64,000 nt of DNA from Fimadaptatus sp050946055 (GTDB lineage Bacteria; Bacillota; Clostridia; Christensenellales; Aristaeellaceae): positions 1 to 64,000 of the forward strand of contig JBMNUB010000004.1 of assembly GCA_050946055.1 (NCBI GenBank), written 5' to 3'. The notes beneath the pieces are model-generated. The model was given only the letters and a program-made list of their open reading frames with translations, was not told the DNA's origin and made no database searches. Positions 43,360 through 52,761 of the stretch are shown piece by piece. Position 1 is the stretch's first letter. Every line of letters starts with the position of its first letter. The translations under genes were made by a program, and so were the position numbers.

Positions 43360-43416
43360 GTGCATTTGATTTGCAAATGCCAAGTACAGTATGGTAATAT
43401 AATCGGGAGGTGTCTT

Positions 43417-46400
43417 ATGCTTTACCCCAAGAGTCATGAGCCTTTGTCCGCTGAACAGTTTAACAATCCCGGCTGCGAATATCGCGCCACTCCCTTCTGG
43501 GCTTGGAATAACAAGCTGGATTCCAATGAGTTGTGCTGGCAGATAGAGCAGTTCAAAAAGATGGGTTTTGGCGGCTTTCACATGCATGTACGCACAGGCA
43601 TGGCCACCGAATACCTGAGTGACGAATACATGGATATAATACGCCAGTGCGTAAACAAGGCTGAAAATGAGGACATGCTGGCATGGTTATATGACGAGGA
43701 TCGCTGGCCTTCGGGCGCTGCGGGCGGTCTTGTCACGCGCGATCATCGCTATCGCCAATGCTTCCTCGTATTTTCGCGCGATAAGCTGCCTGACAGTGAG
43801 CCTCTGGCGGTATTCGACGTATCCCTGGCTGCAGACGGCACGCTGAACGATTATCGCCGCATATCGGAAGGCGAGTCTGTAAGCGGCTTTGCACTGTATG
43901 CCACTGTCCAGCTCGCGGGCGACAATCCGTGGTTCAACAATCAGGCGTATCTCAACACGCTCGATCCGGAAAGTGTGCGTGCATTCCTGCACACCACCCA
44001 CGACCGCTATTATGAGACAGTGGGCGAGCAGTTCGGCAAGCGCATACCCGCGATATTCACCGACGAGCCGCAGTTCTCATGCAAGGGTACGCTGTCGTTT
44101 GCATTCGACACTCATCCTGTCACGCTGCCCTGGACTCACGACTTCCCGGAGAGCTTCATGCGCGCATACGGACAGGATGTCACCGCCATGCTGCCCGAGC
44201 TGCTGTGGGATCTGCCGGACGGCAAAGTATCCACGCTGCGCTATCACTATCACGACCATGTTGCAGAGCGCTTTGCGCAGGCGTTTGCCGACCAATGCGG
44301 CAAGTGGTGCCGCGAGCACGGCATATCGCTCACCGGCCACATGATGCAGGAGCCCACTCTGGAAAGCCAGACCGGTTCTTTGGGCGACACGATGCGTTCC
44401 TACCGCGCGTTTGACATACCCGGCATAGACATGCTGTGCGACCGACGTGAATTTACAACAGCCAAGCAGGCGCAGTCCGCCGCGCATCAATACGGCCGCG
44501 AAGGCGTATTGTCCGAACTGTACGGCGTGACTAACTGGGACTTTGACTTCCGCGGCCACAAGCTTCAGGGCGACTGGCAGGCAGCACTGGGCGTGACGGT
44601 CAGAGTACCTCACCTTTCGTGGGTATCCATGAATGGAGAGGCCAAGCGCGATTACCCCGCGACATTCAACTATCAAGCGCCTTGGTACCAGCAGTATTCG
44701 GCCATTGAAGATCACTTTGCACGCACGGCCTATGCGCTCACCCGTGGAGAGCCGCTGTGCCGTGTAGGTGTAATACATCCCGTGGAGAGCTACTGGCTCC
44801 ATTGGGGTGCGCGAGAGAACACCGCCGCCATACGCGACCAGATGGACAAGCGCTTCCTCGAGCTTACTGAATGGCTGCTTCGCGGGCTGATAGATTTCGA
44901 CTTCATATGCGAATCCCTGCTGCCCGGACAGATATCAGAAAATGACATCGACGGATGCAAATTCCCGGTAGGCAAGATGCGCTACGATGCCATAATAGTG
45001 CCGCCACTTAAGACCATGCGCTCCACCACGCTCAAGCTGCTGCGCCGTTATCGTGATATGGGTGGCCGCGTGATATTCCTTGAGAAGGCACCCGAACTTA
45101 TGGATGCACTGTCCAGTTCAGAGCCTATGGAGCTCTACAATTCTTGCGAACAATGCACCTTCGACAAGGTGACGCTGCTTAGCCGTCTGGCTGATCTGCG
45201 CGATGTAGAGGTCAGGGATGCATCCGGCGCAGCCATGGACACGCTACTGTACCAGATGCGCAAGGAAGGCGACTGCCGCTGGCTGTTCCTGTGCCACGCG
45301 GAAGGCCCAGAAAACCCGGATATCCCCTCGGGCAAGCGCATAACTATAAGGCTCAATGGACTATGGACACTCAAGCATTACGACACCATGACCGGCAGCA
45401 TACAGCCTCTGGATGTACAACATGCGCAGAATTGGACCGTGCTTCAGCTTGACCTTTACGATCACGACTCGCTGCTGCTGTACATGGAGCCCACGGCTGT
45501 GGCTTGTGCGCAGCCTCAGCGTTCAAAAGCAAAGTCCGCGCCAGAACTGGTTAGCCGTTTCTTAAGCGCCGTGCCAATTACGCTGTCCGAGCCCAATGTG
45601 CTGCTGCTGGATATGGCAGAGTACGCGCTCGACGATCAGCCTCTTCGCCCAGTCGAAGAAGTGCTGCGCCTGGACAACATACTGCGCAAGGAGCTGGGCT
45701 GGGCGCGCCGCGGCGAGAGTTTTGCACAGCCATGGGTAGAACAGGATTGCTCCACGCCTCACACGCTGCACCTGCGTTATCGCTTTGACAGCGAAGTAAC
45801 TGTGCATGGCGCGGCATTGGCGCTTGAGAACGCCGACATATCCAGCGTCATGCTGGATGGAGTATCTGCACTGCCCACCGACGGCTGGTATACCGATCAC
45901 TGCATAGGCCGCCGTCCTCTTCCCGACATCGCTCCGGGCAGCCATGCGCTGGATGTCATAATGCCCTATGGCCGCTCGATAGACGTTGAGGCTGCATACC
46001 TGCTGGGCGACTTCGGAGTTTCGATGCGCGGCATATGCGGCACGCTTACAGCGCCTGTGCGCAGCTTGGCGTTTGGCGATATTACTCGCCAGGGTCTGCC
46101 CTTCTACGGCGGCAACATAACGTATCACATGACCTGTGAGCTGATGTCTGGAGAATACTCGCTTACGGCCAGCCAGTACCGCGGGCATCTCATGCGCCTG
46201 AGCGTAGACGGTCAGGATGCGGGCCTTATGATATTCTCGCCGTATAAGGCAGCTTTCAGCATAGCAAGCGCCGGCAAGCATGAAATCGACCTCACATTGT
46301 TCGGCAGCAGAGTAAATACATTTGGTCAGGTTCATCAGGTTGACAAGCAGCTTGAATGGTGGGGACCGGAGTCCTGGCGTTCCGAGGGTGCGAGCTGGTC

Positions 46401-46464
46401 GTATGAATATCAGCTCTGGCCGCAGGGCGTGCTGAAGTCCCCGGAGCTGTTCAAGGAGGGCTAA
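43417..46464 (+). CDS. GH106-like putative alpha-L-rhamnosidase
   Basis: This 1015-residue protein without signal peptide starts with the block YRATPFWAWNNKLDSNEL, then FKKMGFGGFHMHVRTG and IPAIFTDEPQFS. These are typical of the glycosyl hydrolase group around GH106. The TIM-barrel part (to about 500) is followed by beta-rich and galactose-binding-like domains. The family removes rhamnose from pectin-type glycans; substrate here is inferred only. ATG 43417 has GGGAGG 6 nt upstream; the longer frame from 43360 has no such site. It is the fourth gene of the operon. Confidence 0.75.
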   Translation: MLYPKSHEPLSAEQFNNPGCEYRATPFWAWNNKLDSNELCWQIEQFKKMGFGGFHMHVRTGMATEYLSDEYMDIIRQCVNKAENEDMLAWLYDEDRWPSGAAGGLVTRDHRYRQCFLVFSRDKLPDSEPLAVFDVSLAADGTLNDYRRISEGESVSGFALYATVQLAGDNPWFNNQAYLNTLDPESVRAFLHTTHDRYYETVGEQFGKRIPAIFTDEPQFSCKGTLSFAFDTHPVTLPWTHDFPESFMRAYGQDVTAMLPELLWDLPDGKVSTLRYHYHDHVAERFAQAFADQCGKWCREHGISLTGHMMQEPTLESQTGSLGDTMRSYRAFDIPGIDMLCDRREFTTAKQAQSAAHQYGREGVLSELYGVTNWDFDFRGHKLQGDWQAALGVTVRVPHLSWVSMNGEAKRDYPATFNYQAPWYQQYSAIEDHFARTAYALTRGEPLCRVGVIHPVESYWLHWGARENTAAIRDQMDKRFLELTEWLLRGLIDFDFICESLLPGQISENDIDGCKFPVGKMRYDAIIVPPLKTMRSTTLKLLRRYRDMGGRVIFLEKAPELMDALSSSEPMELYNSCEQCTFDKVTLLSRLADLRDVEVRDASGAAMDTLLYQMRKEGDCRWLFLCHAEGPENPDIPSGKRITIRLNGLWTLKHYDTMTGSIQPLDVQHAQNWTVLQLDLYDHDSLLLYMEPTAVACAQPQRSKAKSAPELVSRFLSAVPITLSEPNVLLLDMAEYALDDQPLRPVEEVLRLDNILRKELGWARRGESFAQPWVEQDCSTPHTLHLRYRFDSEVTVHGAALALENADISSVMLDGVSALPTDGWYTDHCIGRRPLPDIAPGSHALDVIMPYGRSIDVEAAYLLGDFGVSMRGICGTLTAPVRSLAFGDITRQGLPFYGGNITYHMTCELMSGEYSLTASQYRGHLMRLSVDGQDAGLMIFSPYKAAFSIASAGKHEIDLTLFGSRVNTFGQVHQVDKQLEWWGPESWRSEGASWSYEYQLWPQGVLKSPELFKEG

Positions 46465-46513
46465 GGCGCTATCGCAGCACCGAATCACACACTAATAGGA
46501 AGGAAACAACTAT

Positions 46514-48280
46514 ATGCCTTATCAGAATCTTCGCACAGAGCATCCGCGTCCCGATCGCGTTCGCAAGGAATGGATGACGCTAAACGGCGCATGGCACTTT
46601 GCCTTCGACCATGAAAACTGCGGCATAGACAAACTTTGGTACAAGGACGCTTCCCCGCTTGACATGACCATACAGGTGCCGTTTGCTTATCAGAGCAAGC
46701 TCTCCGGCATAGACGTACAGGATGCCTGCGACGTAGTTTGGTACAGCCGCGAGATTTCCATACCCGAAGCCATGAACGGCAAGCGCCGCCTGCTGCACTT
46801 TGGCGCAGTGGATTACCGCGCGGACGTATGGCTGGACGGACAGTATCTGGGCTGTCACGAAGGCGGCTACACGCCCTTCACCTTTGACATAACTCACCTC
46901 ACCCAGAAAGAGGGTGAAATCCATACCCTGACCGTGAGATGCGAGGACAGGCTGGACTTTGACCAGCCGCGCGGCAAGCAGAGCTATCGTCCCGAGCCGT
47001 TTGCCTGCTGGTACACTCCCGTGACCGGCATATGGCAGAGCGTATGGCTGGAAGGTGTAGGACAGTACTATCCTTTGGACTTCCGGCTCACTCCTGACCT
47101 CGCCCACGGCGCGCTCAATGTGGAGATAGACTTAAACGACTTACCCCGCGATTGCTCGATAAGGCTTACGGCATCGTTTGACGGCAATATCGAGGCACGC
47201 CAGGAAGTATTCCTCACCACTGACCGCCATGTAAGCACTACGATTTTCCTGCGGCACAACGAGCAGCTCGAGGGCATACACATGTGGTGGCCGCACGACC
47301 CCGCGCTGTACGACCTGACCATAGAAACGATAGTGGGCGGCAATGTCTGCGATGAGCTAAATACATACTTCGGCATGCGCGAGGTAAGCGTATGCGGCAA
47401 TAGGATAAAGCTCAACTTCTCTACGCTCTATCAGAAGCTGATACTGGATCAGGGCTATTGGCCCGATGGTCTGCTCACCGCGCCCAGCGACGATGCGCTG
47501 CGCCGCGATGTGGAGCTTACCCTTCAGATGGGCTACAACGGCGCACGCAAGCATCAGAAGTTTGAAGATCCCCGCTATCTCTACTGGGCTGACAAACTGG
47601 GACTGCTTGTATGGGGTGAATTGCCCAGCGCATACTGGCTGCGCGACAGCGAAAAGCGCAATATGATACGCGATCTGTCCGAGGCCATAAAGCGTGACTA
47701 CAATCATCCCTGCCTGATAACTTGGGTACCGCTCAATGAGAGTTGGGGCGTACCCTTTATCCAGAGCCAGAAGGAAGCGCAGCAACTCAACGACTGCCTG
47801 TATCACCTGGTGCATTGCCTGGACGGAACGCGTCTCGTCTCCGGCAACGACGGTTGGGAGATGGCCGCCACTGATATATTCACGATACATGATTACACCG
47901 CCTGGCCCGAGCAGCTCAAGCCTGAATACGGCAGTAAGGATGGCATACTGCGCGGCGCACCCGGCAGCGAACGCCTGTCCAGCGCTCATGGATATGATCA
48001 CGTAGGCAAGCCCATGCTCATAACAGAGTACGGCGGCATAGCCATGCAGAAGGACTCCGGCGGCGAAAACTGGGGCTACAACGGCATGGTCAATGACGAA
48101 AAGAGCCTGCTAGAGCGCCTCGATGCCATAACTCAGGCGTTCAAGCACATGCCTGACTCCTGCGGTTATTGCTATACCCAGCTGACCGACGTATTCCAGG
48201 AGGTCAATGGACTGCTGGATATGGACAGAAACCCAAAGGTAAGCGTGGATGAAGTGCGCAGAATAAATCAGCAGCGTTAG
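46514..48280 (+). CDS. glycoside hydrolase family 2 protein
   Basis: This 588-residue cytoplasmic enzyme has a sugar-binding domain (about 1-180, with YSREISIPEA and GCHEGGYTPFTFDIT), an immunoglobulin-like domain (about 185-285) and a TIM barrel. The acid/base glutamate is in VPLNESWGV (about 409) and the nucleophile in LITEYGG (about 505). It lacks the C-terminal domains of large beta-galactosidases. Activity could be beta-galactosidase, beta-glucuronidase or beta-mannosidase. AGGAAGG precedes the ATG. It is the last gene of the locus 2 operon. Confidence 0.88.
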   Translation: MPYQNLRTEHPRPDRVRKEWMTLNGAWHFAFDHENCGIDKLWYKDASPLDMTIQVPFAYQSKLSGIDVQDACDVVWYSREISIPEAMNGKRRLLHFGAVDYRADVWLDGQYLGCHEGGYTPFTFDITHLTQKEGEIHTLTVRCEDRLDFDQPRGKQSYRPEPFACWYTPVTGIWQSVWLEGVGQYYPLDFRLTPDLAHGALNVEIDLNDLPRDCSIRLTASFDGNIEARQEVFLTTDRHVSTTIFLRHNEQLEGIHMWWPHDPALYDLTIETIVGGNVCDELNTYFGMREVSVCGNRIKLNFSTLYQKLILDQGYWPDGLLTAPSDDALRRDVELTLQMGYNGARKHQKFEDPRYLYWADKLGLLVWGELPSAYWLRDSEKRNMIRDLSEAIKRDYNHPCLITWVPLNESWGVPFIQSQKEAQQLNDCLYHLVHCLDGTRLVSGNDGWEMAATDIFTIHDYTAWPEQLKPEYGSKDGILRGAPGSERLSSAHGYDHVGKPMLITEYGGIAMQKDSGGENWGYNGMVNDEKSLLERLDAITQAFKHMPDSCGYCYTQLTDVFQEVNGLLDMDRNPKVSVDEVRRINQQR

Positions 48281-48296
48281 CAAGACAATCACAAAC

Positions 48297-48329
48297 AGCT
48301 TATGCAGCCTTTATTATGCTGCGTAAGCT
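48297..48329 (+). terminator. terminator of the locus 2 operon
   Basis: The stem AGCTTATGCAGC (48297-48308) / GCTGCGTAAGCT (48318-48329) has one wobble. It is extended by CAAA/TTTG and followed by TAATTTTAG. Confidence 0.75.
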
Positions 48330-48334
48330 ATTTG

Positions 48335-48557
48335 TAATTTTAGCCCTTGCTATATGCGTTTTATAAATGCTCCCCCAAACGCTTCAAATTCCAAGCCTTG
48401 AGGCTTAACAAGCGGACCAATGACCAAAATGCGCATTGGCCCTTTATTGCCTTCCTCCCATGGCGGAATCATGATGCCGGGCGCGTTAGCCGTCCGGGAA
48501 ACCGTGAATGGATAATAAGCCAGCCGGTTTCCGCAAGCACATTGGGCGCACGCAAAA
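48335..48557. other. non-coding stretch before repeat copy C
   Basis: No gene is visible. A hairpin GGAAACCG/CGGTTTCC spans about 48498-48535. The rest shows nothing I can name. Confidence 0.4.
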
Positions 48558-48593
48558 AGCGCCCTGAGCCGCTGATGCAGCGCAGGACGCCCG
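48558..48593 (+). repeat. 36-nt exact direct repeat flanking element copy C (left copy)
   Basis: This is identical to 48825-48860, with differing neighbours on both sides. The unit folds as GCG-c-CCTG-agc-CGCTG-atg-CAGCG-CAGG-a-CGC, a nearly full-length hairpin. Confidence 0.88.
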
Positions 48594-48824
48594 GACTATC
48601 GCAAAACCATGGAGAGCTTGAGGCGCCGCAGCCCGCTCTAATTAAATCGCGCCCCGCGACAGATGCGACGGGCGCATGATTTTTGCATCGGGAAATTCCA
48701 TTTTCCAGAGCAAAGGTATCTGCCTTGCAGTTTCCACGCCCGGAAGCCTTCAGGATCTCAGTGGAAGCTGATAGGGGTTGCAGTGGCGTGACTCCGCCTA
48801 TCAAGCGCCTCCCTTGACAAATTG
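48594..48824 (+). repeat. dispersed structured repeat, copy C
   Basis: This 231-nt segment aligns with copy A; for example CTTGCAGTTTCCACGCCCGG is identical in both. It aligns with the reverse complement of copy B more weakly. It retains the GTTTCCAC/GTGGAAGC stem with a wobble pair. It lies between the 3' ends of the converging GH2 and DUF212 genes and is bracketed exactly by the 36-nt repeats. Confidence 0.8.
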
Positions 48825-48860
48825 AGCGCCCTGAGCCGCTGATGCAGCGCAGGACGCCCG
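48825..48860 (+). repeat. 36-nt exact direct repeat flanking element copy C (right copy)
   Basis: This is identical to 48558-48593. The spacing between the two copies is 231 nt, the length of the element. Confidence 0.88.
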
Positions 48861-48910
48861 TGTATTGTCTGCTTTTCAATTATATCTCTAACCTGTGCCG
48901 GGCAGCCAAT

Positions 48911-49357
48911 TCACATGCACATAAGCCCAATAAGTATGCCCAGCAGCGCGCCCATTATTACCTCAAACGGCGTGTGGCCTATAAGCTCCTTTAGATGTAC
49001 CTGAGTGAGCTTGCTGCCGCGCCGCATCATGTCCTGTATTATACGGTTTATGGCCGCCGCCTGCTTGCCCGCCGAGCGCCGCACGCCCGCCGCGTCGTAC
49101 ATGACTATCAGCGCCAGCGCTACGGCTATTGCAAACTCCACGCTCTGAAAGCCGCGAGACAGTCCCGTCGCCGTGGCCAGCGCACATATGAACGACGAAT
49201 GCGACGAGGGCATGCCGCCCGAGCCAAACATGCGCGAAAAGTCCCAGCGCTTGTATACTATGAAAGTCAGCAATACCTTGAGCAGCTGCGCCACGAACCA
49301 GCCCATTATCGCCGCCCACAGCACGCGATTGGCAAACAAAGCCTCTAATCCGTCCAA
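48911..49357 (-). CDS. DUF212/divergent PAP2-family membrane protein
   Basis: This 148-residue protein has four hydrophobic segments and the family motif FGSGGMPSSHSSFICALAT (about 44-62), which resembles an acid-phosphatase motif. YDAAGVRRSAGKQAAAIN follows. YuiD-like members are of unknown activity. The start is a TTG at 49357 preceded by GAGGGGG at 7 nt; no in-frame ATG gives the conserved N-terminus. It lies downstream of ispA. Confidence 0.85.
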   Translation of the reverse strand: MDGLEALFANRVLWAAIMGWFVAQLLKVLLTFIVYKRWDFSRMFGSGGMPSSHSSFICALATATGLSRGFQSVEFAIAVALALIVMYDAAGVRRSAGKQAAAINRIIQDMMRRGSKLTQVHLKELIGHTPFEVIMGALLGILIGLMCM

Positions 49358-49369
49358 CTGACCGCCCCC

Positions 49370-50317
49370 TCACCTGTCACGGCAGGCCATGGCATCCAGC
49401 TCGTGCGCAAAGTAATCCTCGCCCGGCATGCCATTAAGCGCTTTGCGCGCCTGCCGCACCAGTTCATCGCGTATTTCCAGCGTGCGCTCCACGCCGTAGA
49501 GCGACGCATACGTGAGCTTGCCGCTGCCGGCATCCTTGCCCACGCTCTTGCCCAGCGCCGCGCTGTCGCCGCACACGTCCAGATAGTCATCCACCACCTG
49601 AAACAGCAGCCCGAACGGACGCGCAAACCGCATCATGCGCTCGCGCACTTCCTCGCCAGCGCCCGCCAGCTCGCACGCCGCCTCAAACGGCGCCATTATC
49701 ATGCGCGCCGTCTTGCGCATGTGTATGTAGGACAGCATGTCCTCAGCGCTCATGGCTTTGTCAGGCATAACTATATCGGCATAGCCCGCATCCGCCCCGG
49801 CGCGCTCGCAGGCCAGATCGGCGCACTGTCCGGCCACCATGCCGCCGCAGCCCGCCGCCGAAGCTATGCGCTCCAGCGCGCGCACCTCGCGCAACGCCGC
49901 CTGCTGTCCCCGGCCTATTGCGTCGCTCAGCACGCACTCGAATGCGCGCGTGAGCAGTCCGTCGCCGGCAAGTATCGCCTGCCCCTCGCCGAACACAACG
50001 TGACTGGTGGGCCTGCCGCGGCGCATGGTGTCGCCGTCCATGCCCGGCAGATCGTCGTGTATCAGCGAATAGGTGTGTATCATCTCCAGCGCGCAGGCGC
50101 ATACCGAAGCGCCCTCGCCGCCGCCCAGCGCATCCGCCGCCGCCAGCAACAGCACGGGGCGCATGCGCTTGCCGCCCGCCAGCAGCGAATAGCGCATGGA
50201 CAGGGCAAGCGGTGCCGGTATATCGCCTACGCCCGGTTCAGGCAGGAGCCGTCTAAGCTCGCTCTCTATCTGTTCGCGGTAGGCCAAAGCCCTGCGCGCG
50301 TATTCTTCATGCGTCAT
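49370..50317 (-). CDS. ispA: polyprenyl synthetase (farnesyl/geranyl diphosphate synthase)
   Basis: This 315-residue trans-prenyltransferase makes C15 (possibly C10) isoprenoid diphosphate from IPP and DMAPP. The first aspartate-rich motif is LIHDDLPGMDGDTMRRGRPT (D88, D89, D94), and the second is FQVVDDYLDV near residue 240. GGKRMRP at 48-54 binds IPP. Its neighbours xseA-xseB are the standard Firmicute context. AAAGGCGG precedes the ATG. Confidence 0.93.
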   Translation of the reverse strand: MTHEEYARRALAYREQIESELRRLLPEPGVGDIPAPLALSMRYSLLAGGKRMRPVLLLAAADALGGGEGASVCACALEMIHTYSLIHDDLPGMDGDTMRRGRPTSHVVFGEGQAILAGDGLLTRAFECVLSDAIGRGQQAALREVRALERIASAAGCGGMVAGQCADLACERAGADAGYADIVMPDKAMSAEDMLSYIHMRKTARMIMAPFEAACELAGAGEEVRERMMRFARPFGLLFQVVDDYLDVCGDSAALGKSVGKDAGSGKLTYASLYGVERTLEIRDELVRQARKALNGMPGEDYFAHELDAMACRDR

Positions 50318-50338
50318 AAACTACCGCCTTTCGCGCAC

Positions 50339-50560
50339 CTATGCGCGCTCATCCTGCGCATCCCCGTCGCCATCCAGCACGCGCAGCTGCTCGCGCGCGC
50401 CCTCCAGCTCGCCCCTGAGCGACCGCACCAGCTCCACGCCGCTGCGATACGCCTCTATCGACTTGTCCAGCGGCATATCGCCCTTCTCCAGCGCGGCTAT
50501 GACCGCCTCAAGCTGCTCCAGCTGGCCTTCAAACCCGAGGCGCTTCTGTGCCTTTGCCAT
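50339..50560 (-). CDS. xseB: exodeoxyribonuclease VII small subunit
   Basis: This 73-residue coiled-coil protein has the family core FEGQLEQLEAVIAALEKGDM followed by LDKSIEAYRSGVELV. It binds the large subunit to form the nuclease that degrades single-stranded DNA. It overlaps the 3' end of xseA by 32 nt and has GCGGAGG before its ATG. Confidence 0.92.
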   Translation of the reverse strand: MAKAQKRLGFEGQLEQLEAVIAALEKGDMPLDKSIEAYRSGVELVRSLRGELEGAREQLRVLDGDGDAQDERA

Positions 50561-51920
50561 CCATTACCTCCGCACTCTCGTCTATGCTTATGGCAAGCGC
50601 GCTGACCGTGCCGCCGTGCATGCGCACGTCCAGCATATCGCCGGGCGACACGCTGCCCGCATCGGACAGCGCCCTGCCGCCCACCGTAACTATCGCGTAA
50701 CCGCGCGCCACGACCGCTTCTGGATCAAGCGCGTCCAGCCGCCCGCAAAGCGCATCCACATGCCGCGCGCGCTCGTCCAGACCCCGCGCTGCCGCCGCGT
50801 TCAGACGCGCGCCGAGCAGCCCGACATCGCGCAGACGCCGCGCCACGTCCTGCGCAGGGCTGAGCCTTGCCAGCGCGCCGCTGAGTTCGCGCACGCGCGC
50901 CTGTGCGCCGTCCATTAGCCTTGCCCGCGCCGCACGCAGCCTCTCATCCATAGCATCAAGCTTTACGCGCATCAGCTCAACGCGCCCGCGCGGGCCTTGC
51001 GCCTCCAGACGCGCCAAAGCCCGTTCCAGCCCGGCCTGTGCGCGCTCAATCGCGCTGTTTACCGCCCTGTCCAGCCGCATGCGCCGCTCGTCCAGCATGC
51101 GCATAAGCTCGGCCCTGTCGGCTATGGCAAGCTCGGCCGCCACAGAGGGCGTGGCTGCGCGCACGTCGGCTGCAAAGTCGGCTATGGTAAAGTCCACCTC
51201 ATGCCCCACCGCCGATATCACAGGCGTTTTGCATGCCGCTATGGCTCGCGCCACTACTTCCTCGTTGAACGCCCACAAGTCCTCCAGCGAGCCGCCGCCG
51301 CGCCCCACTATCAGCACGTCAAAGCCCTGCCTGTCCATGCGCATGAGCGCGCGCGCTATCTCGCCCGCCGCCGCCGCGCCCTGCACGTTAACCGGGCAGA
51401 GCGTGAGCTTTACCGTGGGATCGCGGCGCGCCGCCACGGTCTGTATGTCGTGCACCACGGCGCCCGTGGGAGATGTGACTATGCCCACGCTGCGCGCGCG
51501 CATGGGCAGGGGTTGCTTGAGCGACTGATCGAACAGCCCCTCGCGCAGCAGCTTGTCCTTGAGCTGCTCAAAGCGCAGGAACAGGTCGCCCTGACCGTCG
51601 GGGCGCATGCTCTCGGCATAGAACTGATACTGCCCCGCCGCCGCATACAGCGACACGCTGCCCTGCGCCACTACGCGCATGCCGTCTGCGGGCCTAAAGT
51701 CCAAGCCCTGCGCCTGCTGGCGGAACATCACCGCCGCTATGCGCGCGCCTTCGTCCTTGAGCGTAAAGTACATATGCCCGCTGGAATGGCGCTTGAGGCC
51801 GGATATCTCGCCCCTGAGCTTGAGAGAGCGCAGCATGGGGTCGGCTGAGAGCGACTTGCGCACATACTCATTCAGATCGGACACGCTGAGCGTCCAATCG
51901 CCGGGGTCATTCCACGCCAT
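50529..51920 (-). CDS. xseA: exodeoxyribonuclease VII large subunit
   Basis: This 463-residue protein has an N-terminal OB fold (about 8-105, WTLSVSDLNEYVRKSL and GEISGLKRHSSGHMYFTL) and the catalytic domain (VGIVTSPTGAVVHDI, VGRGGGSLEDLWAFNEE, SAVGHEVDFTIADFAADVRA). A long coiled coil (about 265-390) and a C-terminal part (VARGYAIV) follow. It is the catalytic subunit with XseB. The start lies 14 nt inside the folD end without a clear ribosome-binding site, so coupling is likely. Confidence 0.93.
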   Translation of the reverse strand: MAWNDPGDWTLSVSDLNEYVRKSLSADPMLRSLKLRGEISGLKRHSSGHMYFTLKDEGARIAAVMFRQQAQGLDFRPADGMRVVAQGSVSLYAAAGQYQFYAESMRPDGQGDLFLRFEQLKDKLLREGLFDQSLKQPLPMRARSVGIVTSPTGAVVHDIQTVAARRDPTVKLTLCPVNVQGAAAAGEIARALMRMDRQGFDVLIVGRGGGSLEDLWAFNEEVVARAIAACKTPVISAVGHEVDFTIADFAADVRAATPSVAAELAIADRAELMRMLDERRMRLDRAVNSAIERAQAGLERALARLEAQGPRGRVELMRVKLDAMDERLRAARARLMDGAQARVRELSGALARLSPAQDVARRLRDVGLLGARLNAAAARGLDERARHVDALCGRLDALDPEAVVARGYAIVTVGGRALSDAGSVSPGDMLDVRMHGGTVSALAISIDESAEVMDGKGTEAPRV

Positions 51921-52761
51921 GCTGCATGAGAGTGGCCGCTATGGTGTTGCGCATGAGCCCGGTTATGGTCATGGGGCCTACGCCGCCCGGCACGGGGGTT
52001 ATCCAGCCGGCTACTTCGCTGGCCGACTCAAAGTCCACATCGCCCACAAGCTTGCCATCCACGCGGTTTATGCCCACGTCTATGACCACCGCGCCGGGCT
52101 TTATCATGTCGCCGGTTATCATGCGCGGACGGCCTACCGCTGCCACCAGTATGTCGGCGCGGCGGGTGACTTCGGCAAGGTTCTTAGTGCGGGAGTGGCA
52201 TATGGTGACGGTGGCGTTGTTCTGGAGCAGCAGCATGGCCATGGGCTTGCCCACTATGTTGCTGCGGCCCACGACGACCGCCTCCGCACCCTCTATCTTG
52301 ACACCGGTAGAGCGTATGAGGTCAAGGCAGCCCGCAGGCGTGCAGGCCACAGTACACTTTTCGCCCAGCATGAGCCTGCCCGCGTTCACGGCGTGGAAGC
52401 CGTCCACGTCCTTTTCCGGGCTTATCTCGCGCAGCACCGCCGACTCGTCCAGATGGCGCGGCAGGGGCAGCTGAACCAGTATGCCGTTGACCGCAGGGTC
52501 GGCATTCAGGCGGCGCACCTCGCCCAGCAGTTCGTCCATGGTGGTCTCCTCAGGCATGCGCAGCATTATGCTGTCCATGCCCAGCTGCTTGCAGGCGCGC
52601 TCCTTGTTGCGCACATATACCTTGCTGGCCGGATCTTCGCCCACGATTATTACCGCCAGACAGGGCTTCATGCCGCGCTCTATGAGCTGCGCCACCTCGT
52701 CCTTGAGCTGCTGGCGCAGCTGTTCAGATATGCTCTTGCCGTCTATTATCTGTGCCGACAT
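51907..52761 (-). CDS. folD: bifunctional methylenetetrahydrofolate dehydrogenase/cyclohydrolase
   Basis: This 284-residue enzyme interconverts 5,10-methylene-THF and 10-formyl-THF. The catalytic lysine is K53 in SKVYVRNKERAC, with Q-containing GILVQLPLPRHL and the NADP-binding VVGRSNIVGKPMA. The C-terminal PVPGGVGPMTITGLM is diagnostic. ATG 52761 follows AAAGGGG; the longer frame has no support. It sits between nusB and xseA. Confidence 0.95.
   Translation of the reverse strand: MSAQIIDGKSISEQLRQQLKDEVAQLIERGMKPCLAVIIVGEDPASKVYVRNKERACKQLGMDSIMLRMPEETTMDELLGEVRRLNADPAVNGILVQLPLPRHLDESAVLREISPEKDVDGFHAVNAGRLMLGEKCTVACTPAGCLDLIRSTGVKIEGAEAVVVGRSNIVGKPMAMLLLQNNATVTICHSRTKNLAEVTRRADILVAAVGRPRMITGDMIKPGAVVIDVGINRVDGKLVGDVDFESASEVAGWITPVPGGVGPMTITGLMRNTIAATLMQHGVE

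Noticed and set aside
48558..48860. Interpretation of the two 36-nt repeats as attachment sites of a prophage or integron
   Set aside because: The enclosed DNA is only 231 nt and non-coding, with no integrase. It matches a dispersed element instead.
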